Source: Echria macrotheca (lineage: Eukaryota; Ascomycota; Sordariomycetes; Sordariales; Schizotheciaceae). From it: 64,000 bases of DNA. The notes under the pieces were generated by a model. That model was not told the origin of the DNA and searched no databases. It saw only the letters and a program-made list of their open reading frames with translations. The DNA is taken from positions 4,223,027 through 4,287,026 of the forward strand of contig MU839827.1 of assembly GCA_030411725.1 (NCBI GenBank), in the 5' to 3' direction. Both the position numbers and the translations under genes were made by a program. The first letter of the stretch is position 1; each line of letters opens with the position of its first letter. Below are positions 12,051 through 22,917 of this stretch, one piece after another.

Positions 12051-12988
12051 TGGGCATGGTCAAAATTATTCTTTCGGGTTATTGCCTCTAATCGTATTTT
12101 TATGCACGCTTCGGGTTTGCATCAGTAGCGACGACAAGACTCACTCCTTTGGACTTGCGATACAGAAAAGAAAGGTTTACACGGCACGAAAAGAACGAGG
12201 ACGGTCGATCCTTCCATCACGAGGCTACGGGATATGTCAGAAACACTACATTATGGTCCGGTGAAGGTGGCCTTGTTCCATCAAGGCGTTGGCCGGCAGA
12301 TTTTGCTAGAAGGGTAGACATCTGGCTTGGCCTGCTTGTGCTTTTTTTGTTCTTCCATCCGTTTCCCAAACTTTAATTTCAGCATTCGACCCCCGGGATC
12401 CGAGAATGGACAGCGGTCTCTCGCTTGACAGTGGCCGGATGGGTAATTTTCTTCACGAATGGAAAACAGCGATAGACAGAGCGGTCGGTTTCGCACGAGC
12501 GCGGTGTACTTCAATATTAAACTGGAAGCTAGGTTGTGCCGGGTTGGGTATATTCATGTTAAAGGGCATTATACAGATTCCTTTCTTTTCTTTTTGTGTC
12601 ATTTCTATTCCAAGATCATGGTGACACGGCCTTTTGCCGTCGATATTTTTGGGCTCTGTTCCCCTTGAAACAAGCCGTTCTTTCTCTGACTTGGATTTCT
12701 AGTCTGCAATGGCGGTTGTTTGCCAGTTGCCTGCTTTTTTCTAAATTCAGATACATGAACAATAGACTTCTTTTTGCCGTTAATGTCTGAACCCAGATGC
12801 ATGAGTCTGAGTCTGTCGGAACTTCCATTTCAGATGGTGGGGAGGTTCCTGTCCGATAAGCCAGTCGTCCACTGGGAAGGAAGGAACGACGTGCTGGGGG
12901 AGAGTCTCGGTTTCCGTAGTTCAATAATTCCCGACTTCGAGCAATGCTTTCTCTTCTTGTAATCGACTTGTCAGACTTGGTTTCCAAA
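12051..12988. other. Spacer downstream of the PSP1 gene
   Basis: This is moderately AT-rich sequence between same-strand genes. It probably contains the PSP1-gene 3' UTR and the next promoter. I see no coding frame. Confidence 0.5.
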
Positions 12989-13956
12989 ATGGTCAGGAGA
13001 AAGACCAAGGACGCGACTGCCAGTCAGTCTAACGCAGAATCAAGTTCCCGTCCTGGGCGGCCATCCGACGCCATTTCTGTCATCATCTCGGATGATGATG
13101 AATATGAGATCCTTCCCAAGCGACCGGTCAAGCGGACCCGCAAGACCAAGCGGCTCAGAAAGCCATCACTTGAGGATGTAGAGGATGGCAGTGGCCTGCA
13201 AGTTAGATTCGGTCTTGTTCTTTCCTGGCATCATGCTAACGAGACTCTGACCAGTGGACTGCAGAAGCCCGCTACTACCGTGGAGCAACACTTGATGGAG
13301 CAAAACAAGAAGTCCAAGGACTTCATCCAGACGTTCAAGGACGAGGCTACCAAGGCACGAGATGAGGCACGCGAGAGCCTGGAACAGTTCAGGCAGGACC
13401 TGCAAGCAACCCGCCCAAATGAACAACCGGAACGCTAATAATCCACGGCAGGAACAGAGCACACTCGACGCAGCGGCCAGACCTGGTTGGGAGCTGTAGC
13501 GCCCTCGATGCAGAAGGTGCTACTTCCCGAAAGTATCTTCCGCTATTCCTACAGACAAAAGAAATGATCCGACTCTGTTGGGCCGTCGTGGAACGACACG
13601 AAGCCGCCGAGAGGGAGTCACTACATCCAGAACTGGTATCGCCGAAGGAGAAATGGGAGAAAGATCGGCAGAAGATGACGCTGTTGCTGGAGTACGGCCG
13701 TCAGTATGGCCAGAAGTTGGCGGAGAGTCTGCTGAGCCCGGAGGACATGGAGCCAGAGGAGCTTGATTGTGATGCTCCTCTGGCCGACGAAGAGGATGCC
13801 AGTGGTCTCGCGCTGGGCATGTTTGACAAGACGAAGAAGGCCGTTCGGTCCGAGACGTGGGGCCAGCTTGCTCATGCACAGATGAAGGCGTTGACGAGTG
13901 TAGCGAGGACTCTGCCTGGGAGCAAACCGGATGGGCAAGAAGTTCTGGAACCTTGA
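12989..13956 (+). CDS. Uncertain gene: basic/acidic coiled-coil protein with a SUMO-interaction-like motif
   Basis: The first part starts at the ATG at 12989 (MVRRKTKDATASQ) and carries AISVIISDDDEYE, the hydrophobic-plus-acidic layout of a SUMO-interaction motif, followed by a basic stretch (KRPVKRTRKTKRLRK). Next is a coiled-coil-like segment (residues MEQNKKSKDF to LEQFRQDLQ) ending at a stop at 13438. A second frame, open from 13423 to 13956, reads on as a charged helical protein (KEKWEKDRQKM, PEDMEPEELD). An intron 13202-13264 keeps frame (branch GCTAAC), though a readthrough version is also open. I could not find a standard donor joining 13438 to the second frame. It may be one gene with an unusual intron, two genes, or a frameshifted gene. 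Function unknown. Confidence 0.42.
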
Positions 13957-14487
13957 AGGGCAATCTTTGGGCGTTGGTCCAGCTGGATCTGGAGCATCTG
14001 GGATGCAACTTTGCTGGTAGCCGGATTGAGAATCCTCAACATTTCAGTTTGTAGGTCAGGTGTTATTTCAATCCGAACAGAAACATTGTATCTATTTCCA
14101 CAGGCCGTTGTTTTCCAACAGTCTACTCGGGTCGGTCAATGAAGTGTTCCAACCCCTGGCGCAGGTGAAGTCGAGAGGTGGGGCGCTCCACTTTTGTCTA
14201 CTAGTCCCAATTAGGCTAGTTACCCCACAGTGATTCTTAGGGCTTGCGCTCTCACAACTCTCGAAATTCCCGATTTTTTTCGGCTCTATCTGCGACCACG
14301 AACCTGCCACTTCCTCGATCTCAACTAACCACAGGAACTCGGTCTTGGGCCTCTGGTGCGTATCCCCTCCCCAGTATCGATTCCAATTGCATTTTCAACA
14401 TTCCAAACCCGACAATTCCAATTACCGTAGCGATCGAGTCGATTACTTTCGCAACATACAAGCTGACTCGCTGGTGCCGCAGACACA
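13957..14487. other. 5' region of the L15 gene
   Basis: This non-coding stretch precedes rpl15. It has a TTAGGG-type element at about 14237 (CTTAGGGCTT) and pyrimidine-rich sequence just downstream. TTAGGG-like boxes occur upstream of ribosomal protein genes in some fungi; the link here is inference from one copy. Confidence 0.4.
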
Positions 14488-15297
14488 ATGGGTGCTCTCA
14501 AATACCTCGAGGAGCTTCAGAAGAAGAAGCAGAGCGATGTGCTCCGCTTCCTTCTGCGCGTCCGCTGCTGGGAGGTTAGTTGATTCACCCTCGAACGATG
14601 TGGACAATGGGCTCGGCGGGACAGCCAGGCATTTGGGAAATGCCGGCTGGACCGTACGATGCCCCTGTTCTTGCTATACACTCGTTGAACATTTGCTGAG
14701 AGTGCATCAATATAGCTCCGCCAGTTGAACGTTATCCACCGTGCCTCGAGGCCCAGCCGCCCCGACAAGGCCCGCCGCCTCGGATACAAGGCTAAGCAGG
14801 GCTATGTCATCTACCGCGTGCGTGTTCGCCGTGGTGGCCGCAAGAAGCCGGTGCCCAAGGGTGCCACCTATGGTATGAATTGCGTCGTGCTTTTGTGGGA
14901 TCCCGATTGCTGACAGACGATGACCACAGGCAAGCCCACCAACCAGGGAGTGAACCAGCTCAAATACCAGCGTTCGCTCAAGGCGACTGCCGAGGAGCGT
15001 GTCGGCCGCCGCTGCGCCAACCTGCGCGTCCTCAACTCGTACTGGATCAACCAGGACTCGACGTACAAGTACTACGAGGTCATCCTCGTCGACCCCCAGC
15101 ACAAGGCGATCCGCAGAGATCCCCGGATCAACTGGATCGTCAACCCCGTCCACAAGCACCGCGAGGCTCGCGGTCTCACCGCCACCGGCAAGGCCTCCCG
15201 CGGTCTCAACAAGGGCCACCGCTACAACAAGACGCGCGCTGGCCGCAGAAAGACGTGGAAGCGCCACAACACCCTCTCTCTCTGGAGATACCGCTGA
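14488..15297 (+). CDS. RPL15: 60S ribosomal protein L15 (eL15)
   Basis: Three exons, 14488-14574, 14716-14872 and 14930-15297, with introns of 141 and 57 nt; 203 aa, the usual family length. The protein is highly conserved from end to end: it opens MGALKYLEELQKKKQSDVLRF, then DKARRLGYKAKQGYVIYRVRV, PKGATYGKPTNQG across the second intron, LNSYWINQDSTYKYYEVILV, and the basic C-terminus RKTWKRHNTLSLWRYR. eL15 is a structural protein of the large cytosolic subunit. The first exon is short (29 codons), an early-intron layout common in fungal ribosomal protein genes. The splice junctions are unambiguous from homology. Confidence 0.98.
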
Positions 15298-16293
15298 AGG
15301 GGGTAATGGCATGGGTCTTGCTTGGGGGTCAGGTGTTTCGGCTATGGTTCTCCTGGTTGACGCATTCGAGCGAGTGGCAACTCGCATATGGTCACTCGCA
15401 TCAAGGTCATGGGCAGTATGCTGAGATTTGGAAGACTGGGAATGGGCACTCGGTAGTGAAAAATGGACAGGTACCGTGGAGGTACACGATGTTATGTCCT
15501 TGAAGATATCCACTTGCATGTGATTTTAAATTGCTGTTCTCGTGAACTTTTCTGGTGAATGACCAGAGCCGAGTGAGTGAAGTTTCGGCTAAATCAGTTT
15601 CGGTGATCTTCCAGCGGAAAGCTCTATATTTTAGACCTCGCGGTGGCATTCGAATTGGCCATTCCCAACTACAGAAGGCATAGATTCAGAGATCGCAGCA
15701 CTCGAAAACATTGAACGGCGTACTGGTTGCTCATATATCCCCTCCAACTTTCGAGTCACAGTCAGACTTCCCGCACGATTTAGAAACGACTCTGATCCCA
15801 AGGGCCCAGGGTTTGATAGTGTGAGTACCCGGCTCTTGCTTCAACGGCTGTCTCTGAGGATTTGCCCCCTGGGAATCGTGCAGGTATTTAGGTCTAGAAG
15901 GGAAGAACTGCAAATTTTGCCTAGGTACAGAATAGATCTCGCAACGACTGGTTTATCCAAAGCGTCGAGTTCCTCTCGCTGCTAGCCCACCCCCCTCTCC
16001 ATCCCGGATACAGCAGCCGTGCCGTCCGACACCAGGTGCAGTCGCAAGGGTTTGTCGACTTGGCGCGAGCTTCGCCGGGGATGCTCGGCGTTGCGCATTC
16101 ATCGCGAGGGGAGAGTCGCACGACAACATGGCGAATGATGAGGAGGGGACGATGAGAGCAAGTACTGTATAGCTAGCTGGTGGAAGTTGGTGGGATCAGC
16201 TGCTGGTTATCAAAGAAAGCTGTCCGTCCTCGCAGCTGTTCATAATGCAAAACAACGCACTGCACCTTCAACAAACGGGTTACCGAGAAATCG
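15298..16293. other. Spacer between rpl15 and the tRNA gene
   Basis: About 1 kb without a credible coding frame. The first part is presumably the L15 3' UTR. The segment before the tRNA shows nothing recognisable. Confidence 0.5.
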
Positions 16294-16380
16294 GCCCGGC
16301 TAGCTCAATCGGTAGAGCGTGAGACTCTTAAAGAGGATTACTTCATCTCAAGGTTGTGGGTTCGACCCCCACGTCGGGCT
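16294..16380 (+). tRNA. tRNA-Lys(CTT) with a 14-nt intron
   Basis: The acceptor stem GCCCGGC (16294-16300) pairs with GTCGGGC (16373-16379), with T at the discriminator position, as in yeast tRNA-Lys(CUU). The D arm is GCTC/GAGC. The anticodon stem TGAGA (16320-16324) pairs with TCTCA (16346-16350), and the T arm is GTGGG-TTCGACC-CCCAC. The anticodon CTT lies at 16327-16329, and the intron spans 16331-16344, just 3' of position 37 as in other nuclear tRNA introns. Mature length without CCA is 73 nt. Internal A and B boxes are TAGCTCAATCGG and GGTTCGACCCC. Confidence 0.97.
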
Positions 16381-16401
16381 CAATTCCCGTCGAACGACAT
16401 G

Positions 16402-16410
16402 TTTTTTTTT
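16402..16410 (+). terminator. RNA polymerase III terminator of the tRNA-Lys gene
   Basis: A run of nine T residues begins 22 nt after the tRNA 3' end, the standard Pol III stop signal. Confidence 0.85.
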
Positions 16411-16775
16411 GAACTTTTATTGTGCTTGCCCTGCGACGGGTAGGCGTTGGCTTTTCCTCCCTTTTTGCTTCACTTCTACATAAGTCTACGGTGGGGGTTT
16501 GTTCTAGGGGCTGTTGGGCCAGGAAAGAGCACCCAGAGCAGGTGGAAGGCACGCATGGACCCAGGGCCCTGTATTTAGCCAGGCCCCAGGGCCCATCCTC
16601 TCTTCTACCAAACAAGCATCCTTACCTGCACTGCTTCAGACCCCTTTCTAACCGTTTGCTCCTTCATTGCGCACCGTTCATTGAGGCAATCCGGCATGGG
16701 GACAAACTTTGTCATCTGGCTCAATTTGTTTTATTTCCTCTATCCTACAGCCGACCCTGACGGAATGCTGAGTGC
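16411..16775. other. Spacer between the tRNA terminator and the SDR gene
   Basis: Nothing coding is visible. It probably contains the 3' UTR of the minus-strand dehydrogenase gene. Confidence 0.5.
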
Positions 16776-17634
16776 CTAAAATTTCTCAACATATGGCCGG
16801 AGATCCAGCTCCTGCGTAAAGCCGGACCGGTGCTGTGTGTGCAAGAACCAGTAGTTCTCAGCAATCTGTTTTGTCCCGTTAGTTTGGGAGTCACAACAAT
16901 GGGAACAGAAAATCTTACAGCCTCGGAACTAATCTTGCCATCGGGCTTGCCGTCGTTCGGATTCCAGGCCTTGGTGCGCGGAATGTCAATGACGCCGTCG
17001 ATGATGGCGTGGGCGACGTGGACGCCCTGGGGATGGAACTCGCGCGAGAGCGACTGGGTCAGGGCGCGCACGGCGAACTTGCCGGCCGCAAACGTGGCGA
17101 ACCGGGGCGAACCGCGCACCGAGGCCGTCGCGCCCGTGACGATCAGCGTCGGCGGGTACGGCGCGTCGGGGACCGAGTCGAGGAGCTGCGGGAGCGTGGC
17201 CTGGGCGAAGTTAAAGAGGCCGCCGGCGTTGGACGCCAGGGAATTCTGGAGGTCTTCGGCCTTGAGCTCGAGGAAGGGCTTGACGGCGAATCCGGCGCCG
17301 ACATTATCTGGTGGGAGCTGTTAGTGGTCTCGAACTTAGGAAGAGACGAAGAATGGAGAGGATGATTACAGATTGCGGCGGCAAGCTTCTTGCCGGGGAA
17401 TTCCTTCTTGATGGTCTCGAAGGCGGCCTTGACGGATGCTTCGTCGGCCGTGTCGGTGCTGATGCCGATGGCCTCCCCGCCCTGCTGCTTGATCTCGGCG
17501 ACAATGTCGTTGTAGCTCTCGGGCTTGCGGGCCAGGAGGGCTACCGGGTACGCCTTGGCGAAGCGAAGCGCGACGCTCCGGCCCGTGCCGGCACCAACAC
17601 CGGCGACGACGGCGTAAAAGGACTTGGATGCCAT
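16776..17634 (-). CDS. Atypical short-chain dehydrogenase/reductase
   Basis: Three exons, 17634-17370, 17307-16919 and 16865-16776, with introns of 62 and 53 nt; 247 aa, a usual SDR length. The Rossmann start AVVAGVGAGTGRSVALRFA gives the GxxxGxG nucleotide loop at about residues 11-18. Other landmarks are STDTADEASV (adenine-pocket acidic segment) and YNVGAGF, in place of the usual NNAG. The catalytic YxxxK is replaced: FAAGK puts Phe161 where Tyr belongs, while Lys165 is kept. A conserved-looking tail follows (GVIDIPRT, then ENYWFLHTQHRSGFTQELDLRPY). From memory, close fungal relatives share the Phe, so this looks like a subfamily trait and not damage. Cofactor binding is likely; ordinary alcohol/ketone catalysis is doubtful. 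Substrate unknown. Confidence 0.9.
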
Positions 17635-18491
17635 TTTTTTCTCGAAAAGTCAAATGCCTGTCTATTCTGATGTATTTGAACAACAAGTTCAGATGAAAGA
17701 TTCACAATGACACAGGAAAAGATCAAAGACTGCTCCCTATATATATTCAAACGCCGCTCACGCATTACACAGCTTCCATGTCGGAATGCCGAAGGACCGG
17801 TTGGTCTTTCGTGCCCGGACTGACAAACCCCGCTTCAACCGGGACGGAGGATTAATAATACCAAGATATGCAAAGCCGGCGGGTGGATGATGAAATCTCT
17901 CGTGCGTCAGACCTCGAATTGTCCAGAACGAAAAAAGCTTTGTCTTTTGTTCTCGAGTTGATGGCTGGCCGCATGGTGCAAACTGTGGTGACTGGGTCAC
18001 AGAAACTCTCCCATCCAGCCCCACGACAAGCCATCGTAGAAGGAGCTAGCCACCTGTCACATCTTTGGGTTGGCTATTGAAGGTGGATTTTGTATAGTCA
18101 TTTCACATGGAATTTTTACAGAAATATTTAGCCTCCAAATGCTGCTTCCCGATACAAGCGAAACTTCAGAAGAAAGGAGAGAAGTTGAATCCCTGGTGGG
18201 CGGGACTTTTCATGTGGTTGGTCTGTGCGCTATCATGATTAGCCTGTCGAGGATCACGGTCGAGTCGCGTCTTCAACTCACCAGCGACGACTTGAAAAAT
18301 AACAAAAAAGCACAAATACCACCTAACTTGTCAGGGTTGAGGAAACGAGAAAAATTTCATATCAATTGTCTAATTCCAGCAATTTTCTCCCCTTGAAACT
18401 CGACTCTGGCCCCGCTCTAGCATGCTCACAGGCTCACAGCCCTCGACCCCACCGCTTTCCTCACCTGAGATTCCATTGGACCTGGGTCAGG
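17635..18491. promoter_or_regulatory. Divergent intergenic region, SDR gene / zinc-finger gene
   Basis: About 860 bp between two start codons on opposite strands. A TATATATA element lies at about 17740-17747, some 105 bp before the SDR start, and could serve as its TATA box. No ORF is convincing. Confidence 0.45.
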
Positions 18492-19739
18492 ATGCCTTAC
18501 GATCCCGAATCCGATGATGGGGAGGCGCATACGGATTATTACAGCATAGACAACTCTGTTAGACGGTCAAGTCACTCCCCATGGGGACCAGATGTCGACC
18601 TTTCTGGCCAAAACGACGCCGAAGTTGGCGAGCCCATGGATGTTGACCTTGTCCCGACCCCATCAACAAGACAGGCTCAGGTGGCCGTAGTGTTGAACTC
18701 TACGCCCAAAAAGTCAGAATACGTTGCACTGCCCGACGACATGGAGGACGACCAGGACGGCCAGGACGACCCTGAGGTCCTCGTCACGTCGGATATCCTA
18801 CCCATGAAAAAGGCGAAATCAGAACCAAAACCGAGTCTGAAAAAAGACACGTCTGAGCCAACGACGTCAACACCAATGGCTGGCCCAAACCCAGTCCCTT
18901 TTCCGCTGCCTACAGTTACACCCCAACCAAAGAAACGCGGCAGACCCTTCGGGTGGAAGCTGGGTAGCGGTCCTTACTCGACAATGTCAAAATCAGGACC
19001 TGGGTCAACTGGTCGCCCCCGTGGCAGGCCGCCAGTAAAGACACCCAAACCTCCCCAGCCGCCGGGTGAGCCAAAGCGAAGAGGACGCCCTCCGAGGAAA
19101 CAGCCTCCGACCCCATGGGAGACTTACATCAACTCCAACCCAAAGTTCCTTGTCTTTCTTTGCGAATGGGAAGGCTGCCCGGCACAACTTCACAACCTCG
19201 AGACCCTGCGACGACATCTCCTCGTCGTCCACGGGAAGGCAGGAACATGCAAATGGGGCGACTGCCCGACGAAGCACCCGAGTCCTCTCACATTCTCAAC
19301 CTCTGCCGACTTCGAGGCTCATCTAGACAAGACTCATATCCTTGCCTGCGCGTGGCATCTCGGCGATGGACCACAGAACCACTCAGACAACCCGCCCCCG
19401 CCTGATCCTCCCGACAAGCTACCCAGCTACCTGTTCGACAGAAACGGCAAGCAAGTCACGCCGTGGGTGGGCGATCTCGAGGTTGAGGACGATGAGGCGC
19501 GCAAGAAGCGCAAGCTTCGACTAGGCCGACTGCTTATGCAGCGCGACAACAACGCGCCTCCGGAGCCGAGCTACACGCCACAAGAGTGGGCCGAAATCGC
19601 TGATGCTCTCAATGCTAAGCGCAAGAAGCAACGCATGTTTAGGGAATACCACGCTGCCGTGTGCGGGACAGATGGACACGGACCAAAATACGGGCCCGAG
19701 TGGAAGGGATTGCTGGTGAAAGAAGCCCAAGAGCAGTAG
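18492..19739 (+). CDS. C2H2 zinc-finger protein with AT-hook motifs
   Basis: A single exon of 415 aa from the ATG at 18492 (MPYDPESDDGEAHTDYYS); an in-frame ATG at 18366 would add 42 residues that look like leader sequence. Three AT-hook cores lie near residues 148 (KRGRPFG), 176 (RPRGRPP) and 196 (RRGRPPR). Two C2H2-like units follow: Cys224-x4-Cys with HLLVVH, and Cys253-x4-Cys with HLDKTH. The C-terminal third is charged and helical (DDEARKKRKLRLGRLL), with a possible nuclear-localisation cluster. The layout suggests a nuclear DNA- or chromatin-binding protein. No specific orthologue is recognised and no target can be named. Confidence 0.85.
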   Translation: MPYDPESDDGEAHTDYYSIDNSVRRSSHSPWGPDVDLSGQNDAEVGEPMDVDLVPTPSTRQAQVAVVLNSTPKKSEYVALPDDMEDDQDGQDDPEVLVTSDILPMKKAKSEPKPSLKKDTSEPTTSTPMAGPNPVPFPLPTVTPQPKKRGRPFGWKLGSGPYSTMSKSGPGSTGRPRGRPPVKTPKPPQPPGEPKRRGRPPRKQPPTPWETYINSNPKFLVFLCEWEGCPAQLHNLETLRRHLLVVHGKAGTCKWGDCPTKHPSPLTFSTSADFEAHLDKTHILACAWHLGDGPQNHSDNPPPPDPPDKLPSYLFDRNGKQVTPWVGDLEVEDDEARKKRKLRLGRLLMQRDNNAPPEPSYTPQEWAEIADALNAKRKKQRMFREYHAAVCGTDGHGPKYGPEWKGLLVKEAQEQ

Positions 19740-20879
19740 AGACAGGGCCCTGCATGCCGGCAGGGCGGATCGGAGAGTTTACCGCGTGGGTGGGCCAGTC
19801 CGGCGGACGGATCCAAGACTAGGGAGGTGGGCTTTGCATTTGTGTACTTGCACAGCATTGTATCAGCATCAGCGGAATGACATGGGCGTTTTGGGTGACA
19901 CGGCGTTGTCAGCAACATGAACAGCATGGTGCATGTAGATTATGGATACAGCGGATCTCTCTCAAGATAGAACAAATCGAGCAGCAGCAAAACCCGGGCT
20001 GTCGGTTAGCTATCCCGTAAATCCGGGTCGTGGAGTGTGAAATGTGGTGTGTGTCCGTCTGCATGTCCTGGTTTGTAAGCTTGCCCCGTCCAAGCCTCGC
20101 ATGTTTGCCGCCGGGGAGCGGGGGAAGTACGCTGCGTACGGGGAAGCGAAGCTGAGAAATAAAAATCTTATCGACCGGTTGGGAAGGTGGCTGGCGTGAT
20201 TGATCGGTGACGGCTGCACGATAGATGGGTGACAATTCACGAATAACAACTAGTTTACATAGTTTATGGTTTGCGGAAATGCCCGCATCCCGCACACCAC
20301 GTTGACGCCAAATCCTAGGAAGGACTTCTTTAGTCCAGACCCGTTGGACGCCAAAGAAGTGGCATTGGTCCCAAACCCGTGGGCACAATGACTTGGCAGG
20401 CCTGTCTGTATCCCGACTCGCCCCGTAGCTGCAGGCTCGGCCACCGGGGCAAACGGACTGAGTGGTACAAGGTATCTTGGACAATTGTTCCACTGGGGTC
20501 GTCTCGGCACCAATATAGTCTTGGTCCGTCTCCGTCCATTGTGCATGCTCGGTCTGATGTCTGGGAAGGCGTCCATAAGAGGCAGTCAAAGGTTACAACA
20601 AGTCGCGGGTTTTATTGCACTGTTTCTGAAAGGAGACGGCAGAAAGAAGGAAGCGAGGAGGCAATTGTGCAGCGGAAAGTCCCGTGACCGTGGGGCGGGC
20701 TGGGATTTGCAGTGGCCCAGGCAGTGCTGGGCACTGCTGGTCTGCTGGCAACCCCCCGTCGGCACTCCACGTTCTGGATCCATCCTCAAGCTCTCAAGTG
20801 CGACGAGCCTCCGGCCATCCCGCCCCCTTCGAACCACCACTCAACCATGGGTACGGGCTCCTGATAGCGAATCTGCACC
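19740..20879. other. Spacer and 5' leader of the NRC-2-like kinase gene
   Basis: About 1.1 kb with no credible coding frame. The proximal part probably includes the 5' UTR of the kinase gene. Confidence 0.5.
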
Positions 20880-22917
20880 ATGCCGTCGACCAGGAACGCG
20901 AACGGCGACAGCCACTTCAACCAGAAGATCAAGGCCTTCTTCCGCATCAACTCGGGCAATCGCGACTCGTCGTCGTCCAACAGCGCCTCGACGCCCTCGC
21001 TCAAGGCCGAGTCCAAGGGGCCTTTCCGCCAGTCGAGATTCTTCGGCAGCGTCAACCGCCTGCGCAGCGCGACCGTCGCCAGCGAGGGCCATGCGCTCGA
21101 CGAGGCGCTGAGCCCCACGGCTCACGCCAACCCCTATTTCGCCCACCAGGGCCAGCCGGGCCTACGCCATCACAACGAGGGCTCGGTGCCGCCCAGCCCG
21201 CCCGATACGCCGATTCTCAAGATCAACGGCCCCGGCGGCGGCCCCGAGCAGCCGGCCGCGTCTACAAAGGAGGAGCTCGCCAGGAAATTGAGGAGGGTGG
21301 CTAGTGCCCCCAATGCCCAGGGCCTCTTCTCCAAGGGCGGCAAATCCAGCGCCGAGCGACCCCAGACGGCCGAGCTGACCAAGGAGCCGCTGGTCGAGAG
21401 TGTCGAGACAAACTCGCTGGGCTTCGCCGAGACGAAGCAGAGCGGCGGGACCGATGCCTCGACCGGCCTTTCTGTGCCCGACGCCGACGGCCTCGGCGCT
21501 CTGCCGTCGCCCAGTCGGTCCACGCTCGCCTTCCGCAGGACCTACAGCTCCAATTCGATAAAGGTCCGCGATGTCGAGGTGGGGCCGCAGAGCTTCGACA
21601 AGATCAAACTCATTGGCAAGGGAGACGTGGGCAAGGTGTATCTAGTCCGAGAAAAGAAGAGCTCGAGGTTATATGCTATGAAGGGTAGGTTTTTTTTTTC
21701 TTTTTTGTGGTCAGAAAACCAGCTGATTAGTCGGAATAGTCCTGAGCAAGAAGGAGATGATCAAGCGCAACAAGATCAAGCGGGCGCTGGCCGAGCAGGA
21801 GATTCTGGCGACCAGCAACCACCCGTTCATCGTGACGCTCTACCACTCGTTCCAGTCCGAGGACTATCTCTATCTGTGTATGGAGTACTGCAGCGGCGGG
21901 GAATTTTTCAGGGCTCTGCAGACACGTCCGGGCAAGTGTATCCCTGAAGATGATGCACGGTTTTATGCGGCTGAGGTGACGGCGGCGCTGGAGTATCTCC
22001 ATCTGATGGGTTTCATCTATCGAGACCTCAAACCAGAAAGTATGCTTCTGCCCTTGAATTGGCTGTGCAAAGCTGACATCAACAGACATTCTGCTGCACC
22101 AGTCCGGTCATATCATGTTGTCTGATTTTGATTTATCAAAACAGTCTGATCCGGGCGGCAAGCCCACCATGATCATAGGCAAGAACGGCACGAGCACGTC
22201 GTCGCTGCCGACGATCGACACCAAGTCGTGTATTGCCAACTTCCGGACAAACTCGTTTGTGGGGACGGAGGAGTACATTGCTCCCGAGGTCATCAAGGGG
22301 AGTGGGCACACGAGTGCGGTGGACTGGTGGACGCTGGGGATTTTGATTTACGAAATGCTGTACGGGACGACGCCATTCAAGGGCAAGAACCGCAACGCGA
22401 CGTTTGCGAATATCTTGCGGGAGGACATCCCGTTCCCGGACCATACGGGTGCGCCGCAAATATCCAAGTGAGTTTTTTTTTATCTCTTATCATAAACAAC
22501 TACTAACAAAACAGCCTCTGCAAATCACTGATACGAAAACTGCTGATCAAAGACGAAAACCGTCGGCTGGGGGCTCGGGCGGGGGCGTCGGACATCAAGA
22601 GCCACCCGTTCTTCCGGACGACGCAGTGGGCGCTAATCCGACACATGAAGCCGCCGATCGTGCCGAACCAGGGCCGGGGTATCGATACGGTCAACTTCCG
22701 CAACGTCAAGGAGAGCGAGAGCGTGGATATCAGCGGGTCAAGGCAGACGGGCATTAGCAGGGGCGGCGTGCCGCTCGACAGCGGGCTGGCGACGCCGGGC
22801 GGCGAGGTGGTGGATCCGTTTGAGGAGTTCAACAGCGTGACGCTGCACCACGACGGCGAGGATTATGCGCCCGCGGTGATGCCCGCGCAGCAGCACGCCA
22901 ACGGGTACGAGTCGTAG
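20880..22917 (+). CDS. nrc-2: NRC-2 / Fpk1-type AGC serine/threonine kinase
   Basis: Four exons, 20880-21684, 21740-22039, 22086-22467 and 22515-22917, with introns of 55, 46 and 47 nt; 629 aa. Residues 1-235 are disordered and Ser/Pro-rich; the start MPSTRNANGDSHFNQKIKAF resembles Neurospora NRC-2. The kinase domain has the Gly loop GKGDVGKVYLV (~245), catalytic Lys268 (YAMK), RDLKPEN with Asp364, and DFD (Asp382) in place of DFG. An insertion of ~50 residues separates DFD from TEEYIAPE. DFD plus an enlarged activation segment marks the Fpk1/Kin82/NRC-2 group, related to plant AGCVIII kinases. Yeast members activate aminophospholipid flippases; Neurospora nrc-2 represses conidiation. The C-terminal extension is present but lacks a clear hydrophobic FxxF motif. 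Confidence 0.95.

Noticed and set aside
14575..14715. Possible snoRNA in rpl15 intron 1
   Set aside because: No paired C and D boxes (RTGATGA and CTGA) at suitable spacing were found.
14707..15519. 270-codon minus-strand frame over rpl15
   Set aside because: It spans introns and exons of a certain ribosomal protein gene, and its sequence shows no family pattern.
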